In this document: piece by piece, positions 4,974-8,008 of the stretch | Layout: each line of letters starts with the position of its first letter | Numbering within the stretch: position 1 is the first letter of the stretch | NCBI GenBank assembly: GCA_043818215.1 | Contig: JBDRGC010000113.1 | Coordinates: forward strand, 1-8,008 | Direction of reading: 5' to 3' | Length of the DNA stretch: 8,008 nucleotides | Origin: JBDRGC01 sp043818215 | GTDB lineage: Bacteria > Chloroflexota > Anaerolineae > Anaerolineales > UBA11858 | The notes under the pieces: model-generated | Database searches by the model: none | Seen by the model: the letters and a program-made list of their open reading frames with translations, nothing else | Told to the model about the DNA's origin: nothing | Made by a program: the position numbers and the translations under genes

Positions 4974-5630
4974 CTAAGCCTTTTCTACTTGTAAAAAATC
5001 TAATTCAACCGGGGTCTCCCGGCCAAAAAAATTCACCATTACGCGAACTTTGGCACGTTCCACATCTATTTCAGCCACTGTGCCGCGGAAATCATTGAAG
5101 GGGCCATCCACAACGCGGACCCGCTCACCAACTCGGAAAGTAACTCTAATGCGTGGAGCGTCCGCTTCCATCCGTTTGATAATAAGGGCAACTTCTTCGG
5201 GACGCAGGGGGATAGGCTGGTTGCCCATGCCCACAAATCCAGTCACGCCAGGGGTATTCCGCACTATGTACCAGGATTCTTCCTCCAGTAGCATATTAAC
5301 CAGAATGTATCCCGGGAATACTCTGCGTTCGACGACCCGGCGTTTCCCTTCCTTGACTTCAATTTCCTCTTCTGTTGGAACCACTACATCAAATATCTGG
5401 TCTTTCATTCCCATCGTTTCGATGCGTTGTTCTAGATTGTGGCGTACTTTATTCTCATAACCGGAATAACAATGCACAACATACCAGGCACGGTCATCGT
5501 TCTCGGCCTGATCAAATTCGGGAGCCAGTGCTGCATCATCCTGAGGTTGTCCGGCCTCAGGATTTTCTGATGCACTCTCGTCCACGATGGGTGCTTTTAT
5601 GAATTGTACTTCCGGGTCAAACTTGTCCAT
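4974..5630 (-). CDS. nusG: Transcription termination/antitermination factor NusG
   Basis: NusG binds the RNA polymerase clamp, affects pausing and processivity, and links polymerase to Rho or ribosomal protein S10. Counting from the ATG at 5630 the product has 218 residues, longer than the roughly 180 of E. coli NusG because of an acidic, probably disordered N-terminal extension (about 1-47; e.g. DESASENPEAGQPQDDAALA). The NGN domain starts at RAWYVVHCYSGYENKV (about 48) and includes VVVPTEEEIEVKEGKRRVVE, FPGYILVNM and NTPGVTGFVG. The C-terminal KOW domain holds VRVVDGPFNDFRGTVAEID. The start is uncertain: the frame extends to a TTG at 5660 (228 residues) with a GTG at 5642, and none has a convincing Shine-Dalgarno. 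The 111-nt gap to secE shows nothing recognisable. Confidence 0.94.
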   Translation of the reverse strand: MDKFDPEVQFIKAPIVDESASENPEAGQPQDDAALAPEFDQAENDDRAWYVVHCYSGYENKVRHNLEQRIETMGMKDQIFDVVVPTEEEIEVKEGKRRVVERRVFPGYILVNMLLEEESWYIVRNTPGVTGFVGMGNQPIPLRPEEVALIIKRMEADAPRIRVTFRVGERVRVVDGPFNDFRGTVAEIDVERAKVRVMVNFFGRETPVELDFLQVEKA

Positions 5631-5771
5631 GTCGTCTTTCACTTCTTTGACGAACCACAATCAAATTCAGAACTACTTAATGCAACTTTCTGGGTCTCTG
5701 GGACACTTCATGCCGTGGAAGGAGGCAGGGGTGTGGCCTCACTCCAAAAAATCCCTCAGAGCCAACTTTTC

Positions 5772-5990
5772 TCAACTCCCCAGGATTATTGCAAACATAC
5801 GGGAAAAGAGAGCATCCATAATGCCGAGAAAAGCGCTCATTCCAAAAGTAACAACGAGAACAACCTTAGTCAAGTTGATGGCTTCCTGGCGAGTAGGCCA
5901 AGTCACCTTGCGCAATTCACCCATTGTTTCGCGATAAAAGCGTTGAATGCCGTTCACTTTTTTACGGGTTATTTTCTTTTTCTTAGCCAC
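5772..5990 (-). CDS. secE: Preprotein translocase subunit SecE
   Basis: SecE clamps and stabilises the SecY channel of the Sec translocon in the cytoplasmic membrane. The 72-residue protein has the short single-helix form. A Lys-rich N-terminus (AKKKKITRKK) is followed by the amphipathic segment and the conserved ELRKVTWPTRQEAINLT motif (about 29-45). One transmembrane helix follows at about 46-70. The start is GTG at 5990, chosen because AAGGAG (6002-5997) lies 6 nt upstream. The frame stays open to 6062, but that extension would translate half of a GC-rich palindrome and should not be included. Position between tRNA-Trp and nusG is the classical one. Confidence 0.93.
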   Translation of the reverse strand: MAKKKKITRKKVNGIQRFYRETMGELRKVTWPTRQEAINLTKVVLVVTFGMSAFLGIMDALFSRMFAIILGS

Positions 5991-5996
5991 GTAAAT

Positions 5997-6002
5997 CTCC
6001 TT
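5997..6002 (-). promoter_or_regulatory. Shine-Dalgarno setting the GTG start of secE
   Basis: AAGGAG on the minus strand with a 6-nt spacer before GTG 5990-5988. It supports a 72-residue SecE over a 96-residue reading that runs into the upstream palindrome. Confidence 0.8.
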
Positions 6003-6032
6003 GCATTTTGAATACTCTAAAATCAGGGGAAC

Positions 6033-6091
6033 GCCCCCCGGCCCCCAACTTTGGGGGAGCATGTCCTCCCCAGAGTTGGGGGCCGGGGGGC
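6033..6091. repeat. GC-rich 59-bp near-perfect palindrome between tRNA-Trp and secE
   Basis: The arm starting at 6033 (GCCCCCCGGCCCCCAACT, 18 nt) is the exact reverse complement of 6074-6091, and the pairing continues with small differences to a loop around 6060-6065. Each half also contains its own small palindrome (CCCCC...GGGGG, CCCC...GGGG), so cruciform or two-hairpin folds are possible. In the transcript it sits between the tRNA and the secE ribosome binding site, where it could separate the tRNA and mRNA portions. A further small hairpin GGCG-AAAA-CGCC follows at about 6100-6111. The rest of 6112-6156 shows nothing clear. Confidence 0.85.
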
Positions 6092-6156
6092 ATGCCTTCG
6101 GCGAAAACGCCGCCTCTTTTACCCCGGAGGGGGAGATGACGGCGTCAGGCTTTTAG

Positions 6157-6229
6157 CAGGCGAGGCAGGAATTGAACCCGCAACCTACGGTTTTGGAGAC
6201 CGTTGCTCTGCCAATTGAGCTACTCGCCT
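6157..6229 (-). tRNA. trnW: tRNA-Trp (anticodon CCA)
   Basis: The 73-nt minus-strand sequence folds as a standard cloverleaf. The acceptor stem is AGGCGAG with CTCGCCT, the discriminator base is G, and the D-arm contains AGCTCAATTGGCAGAGC. The anticodon loop CTCCAAA sits on stem ACGGT/ACCGT with anticodon CCA at 6196-6194. The T-arm loop is TTCAATT on a GCGGG/CCTGC stem. The 3' CCA is not encoded. It lies in the widely conserved rpmG - tRNA-Trp - secE - nusG position. Confidence 0.97.
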
Positions 6230-6233
6230 ATTT

Positions 6234-6541
6234 TAGTCTGGTAGTTACTTAGGAACGGCGATTAAATAACTTGTCCATTTCCAAACTAGAGAGTAGTGCT
6301 GGTTGAGTAGCCCCGAATGCTTTTAAAGGGGCGTATCGAAACCAAACGGGATTAATCAGCCAGAATCCGCTGGGTTTCGACACTTGCGCCACACGCAGTG
6401 CAGGTGCGCAGTACCTGCATAGGTATACGCTCCGGCACGAAAAGCGTGTGCCTCCGCTACCCTTCGACAGGCTCAGGACAGGCTCAACCGGCGCTCGCGT
6501 TAGGGTGCAAACGCGCAAGTTATTTAATTCTCATTCCTTAG
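6234..6541. repeat. Mosaic inverted-repeat element filling the rpmG - tRNA-Trp spacer
   Basis: This spacer has no gene. ATTAAATAACTTG (6261-6273) and CAAGTTATTTAAT (6516-6528) are a perfect 13-bp inverted repeat, and similarity extends outward through AGGAA/TTCCT to about 6247 and 6541. Inside are further pieces: GCCCC/GGGGC (6310-6332 region), TCGAAACC (6336-6343) against GGTTTCGA (6373-6380), GCAGGT/ACCTGC (6400-6418), and a CCTTCGACAGGCTCAGGACA segment (6461-6480), which resembles a dispersed repeat common in environmental bacterial genomes. It looks like a layered repeat or MITE-like insertion of about 295 bp. The flanking TAGTCTGGTAGT (6234-6245) is the inverse of the 8-bp repeats beyond the other end. 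Confidence 0.65.
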
Positions 6542-6559
6542 TCTGGCAGTCAATTTCCT

Positions 6560-6607
6560 GACTATGCGACTACCAGACTACCAGACTACCAGACTATCCA
6601 ACTACCT
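6560..6607. repeat. 8-bp tandem repeat (GACTACCA) overlapping the end of rpmG
   Basis: Six consecutive 8-bp units are visible: GACTATGC, GACTACCA x3 (6568-6591), GACTATCC and AACTACCT. The last unit contains the rpmG stop codon (minus TAG, 6604-6602), so the array begins exactly where the gene ends. The inverse motif TAGTCTGGTAGT stands at 6234-6245 on the other side of the spacer element. Confidence 0.85.
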
Positions 6608-6769
6608 GGTTTCGCGATGCTGGGTGTGCTTACGGCAACGCGAACAGAATTTCTTCAATTCAAGTCGTCCCGGATCGTTCCGGCGATTCTTCTCAGTTGT
6701 GTAGTTACGTTCCTTGCACTCTGTACAAGCCATGGTAACTACCGGGCGAACACCTTTTTTGCCAGACAT
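6602..6769 (-). CDS. rpmG: Ribosomal protein bL33, zinc-binding form
   Basis: L33 is a small 50S protein near the E site. The 55-residue product begins MSGKKGVRPVVTMACTECK and contains the family core RNYTTEKNRRNDPGRLELKKF, ending CRKHTQHRETR. Both cysteine pairs are present (C15/C18 and C42/C45), so this is the zinc-ribbon form and not the Cys-free paralog used under zinc limitation. The start at 6769 gives the usual length. The Shine-Dalgarno is poor (GGATAACT just before the ATG), and Met13 is an unlikely alternative because starting there would remove the N-terminal strand. It lies 35 nt downstream of tuf with a small hairpin between. Confidence 0.95.
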   Translation of the reverse strand: MSGKKGVRPVVTMACTECKERNYTTEKNRRNDPGRLELKKFCSRCRKHTQHRETR

Positions 6770-6770
6770 A

Positions 6771-6799
6771 GTTATCCAACGCTCAGATGAGCGTTATCC
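6771..6799 (-). promoter_or_regulatory. Small hairpin flanked by a direct repeat in the tuf - rpmG spacer
   Basis: AACGCTC (6778-6784) and GAGCGTT (6789-6795) form a perfect 7-bp stem with a 4-nt loop. It is flanked by GTTATCC copies at 6771-6777 and 6793-6799. The 3' copy borders the rpmG start (minus GGATAAC then T-ATG). There is no T-run, so it is not an intrinsic terminator. It may be a processing or translation-tuning structure between two very differently expressed genes; low certainty. Confidence 0.4.
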
Positions 6800-6804
6800 T
6801 CTCT

Positions 6805-8007
6805 CTATTCGATAATCTCAGTGATGACGCCAGCGCCGACGGTTAGGCCGCCTTCGCGGATGGCGAAATTCGAGCCTTGCTCCAATGCCACCGGTATAAT
6901 CAACTCTACTTCCAGGTTCACGTTATCGCCTGGCATTACCATCTCTACGCCTTCCGGCAAGGTGATATTCCCGGTCACGTCCATCGTCCGGATGTAGAAT
7001 TGCGGCCGATACCCAGGGAAGAACGGCTTGTGCCGCCCGCCCTCGTCTTTCCGCAATACGTACACCTCGCTCATGAATTTGGTGTGCGGGGTGATGCTCT
7101 TCGGCTTGGCTATCACCATGCCGCGCTCCACATCGTCCCGGTTGATGCCTCGCAGTAGCAATCCTACATTGTCTCCTGCCTGCCCATCATCCAGCAGCTT
7201 GTGGAACATCTCTACGCCCGTGCAAACTGTGCTGCGAGTCTTTTCCTGCAAGCCCACTATGTCTACATGGTCTCCAACATGAATCATGCCCCGGTCGATG
7301 CGTCCGGTTACAACTGTGCCGCGCCCCTTGATCGAGAATACGTCCTCCACCGGCATCATGAACGGTTTGTCTATCTCGCGTACCGGCTGGGGAATATATT
7401 CATCCACCACTCGCAGCAGTTCTTTGATGCTCTCGTACTCCGGCGCATTTGGATCTGTGCTCTCGCTCTCCAATGCCGCCAGCGCGCTCCCCTTCACGAT
7501 CGGTGTCTCGTCTCCCGGGAAACCGTAGTCGTCCAGCAGCTCACGCAGTTCCAATTCGACCAGTTCCAGCAACTCTGGATCGTCCATCTGGTCTACTTTG
7601 TTTAGATACACCACGATACTCGGTACTTCCACCTGGCGGGCCAGCAATACGTGCTCGCGCGTCTGCGGCATAGCTCCATCTGGCGCAGCTACCACCAGGA
7701 TGGCTCCATCTATCTGCGCTGCTCCCGTGATCATGTTCTTGATGTAGTCACGGTGCCCAGGCATGTCGACGTGTGCATAGTGGCGGTTGTCTGACTCGTA
7801 CTCCACGTGGGCAATATTGATCGTGATGCCACGTTCTTTTTCCTCCGGCGCATTGTCGATAGAATCGAACGCCCGGAACGCCCCATGACCCAAAAACGAA
7901 CAGTATTTGGTGATCGCAGCTGTCAGTGTGGTCTTCCCATGGTCGATATGTCCCATGGTGCCGACATTCAAGTGTGGCTTGTCTCTTACAAATTTTTCTT
8001 TAGCCAT
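6805..8007 (-). CDS. tuf: Translation elongation factor EF-Tu
   Basis: EF-Tu carries aminoacyl-tRNA to the ribosomal A site as a GTPase. All 400 residues are present; the ATG lies one base from the window edge, so its promoter and ribosome binding site are not visible. The GTPase motifs are G1 GHIDHGKT (19-26), switch I RGITIN (59-64), G3 DMPGH (81-85), G4 NKVD (136-139) and G5 SAL (174-176). Domain 2 begins near 210 (PFMMPVEDVFSIKGRGTVVTGR), and domain 3 contains FFPGYRPQFYIRT. Oddities are Met82 and Arg86 within G3 (DMPGHRDY, where most bacteria have DCPGHADY) and, near the C-terminus, Asn380 and Leu388 in NFAIREGGLTVGAG, where RFAIREGGRTVGAG is usual. The catalytic His85 is intact. tuf heads the visible minus-strand gene block. 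Confidence 0.98.
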   Translation of the reverse strand: MAKEKFVRDKPHLNVGTMGHIDHGKTTLTAAITKYCSFLGHGAFRAFDSIDNAPEEKERGITINIAHVEYESDNRHYAHVDMPGHRDYIKNMITGAAQIDGAILVVAAPDGAMPQTREHVLLARQVEVPSIVVYLNKVDQMDDPELLELVELELRELLDDYGFPGDETPIVKGSALAALESESTDPNAPEYESIKELLRVVDEYIPQPVREIDKPFMMPVEDVFSIKGRGTVVTGRIDRGMIHVGDHVDIVGLQEKTRSTVCTGVEMFHKLLDDGQAGDNVGLLLRGINRDDVERGMVIAKPKSITPHTKFMSEVYVLRKDEGGRHKPFFPGYRPQFYIRTMDVTGNITLPEGVEMVMPGDNVNLEVELIIPVALEQGSNFAIREGGLTVGAGVITEIIE

Positions 8008-8008
8008 T

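Noticed and set aside
5991..6062. N-terminal extension of SecE up to 6062
   Set aside because: It would encode half of the GC palindrome; the GTG at 5990 has a proper Shine-Dalgarno and gives the usual SecE length.
6230..6330. Possible minus-strand promoter just upstream of tRNA-Trp (TGGACA and TCCTAA, 17-bp spacing)
   Set aside because: The -10 box is a poor match, and the bases belong to the inverted-repeat arm; too weak to call.
6249..6518. Minus-strand 89-residue frame containing PVLSLSKG-like residues
   Set aside because: It translates the mosaic repeat; this peptide pattern is a known artefact of the CTTCGACAGGCTCAGGAC type of dispersed repeat, and there is no ribosome binding site.

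Overview
The window looks like chromosomal DNA of a bacterium, most likely a Chloroflexota (Anaerolineae-type) lineage. This is inferred from the EF-Tu sequence style, the gene set around tuf, and intergenic spaces packed with short palindromic and tandem repeats. The phylum is a judgement from pattern; no search was run.

About three quarters of the window is one minus-strand block in classical order: tuf (EF-Tu) - rpmG (L33) - tRNA-Trp - secE - nusG - rplK (L11) - rplA (L1) - rplJ (L10) - rplL (L7/L12), closed by an intrinsic terminator at about 2188-2217. rpoB does not follow rplL here, so the common rplJL-rpoBC linkage is absent. The block carries readable autogenous control. Two near-identical L1-binding hairpins that mimic 23S rRNA each abut a Shine-Dalgarno, one before rplK and one before rplA. 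An L10-leader attenuator with antiterminator and terminator lies before rplJ. rplJ and secE start with TTG and GTG, each behind a strong Shine-Dalgarno; nusG has an acidic N-terminal extension and an ambiguous start.

Several spacers of this block hold repeat-like DNA: a 185-bp inverted-repeat element with 9-bp sub-repeats between rplA and the L10 leader, a 59-bp GC-rich palindrome between tRNA-Trp and secE, and a mosaic of inverted and tandem repeats between rpmG and tRNA-Trp.

The left quarter is accessory. It begins with an uninterrupted 27-copy heptanucleotide array (25-213), then a good sigma70-type promoter (333-361). Two plus-strand genes follow: a four-helix membrane protein with a basic Arg/Ser/Pro-rich tail (433-1185) and a membrane-anchored lytic transglycosylase-domain protein (1295-1978). 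A 17-bp terminator-like hairpin lies inside the first 24 codons of the second gene. Another palindromic element (2009-2121) separates these genes from the convergent ribosomal block. No CRISPR array, integrase or transposase gene is visible.
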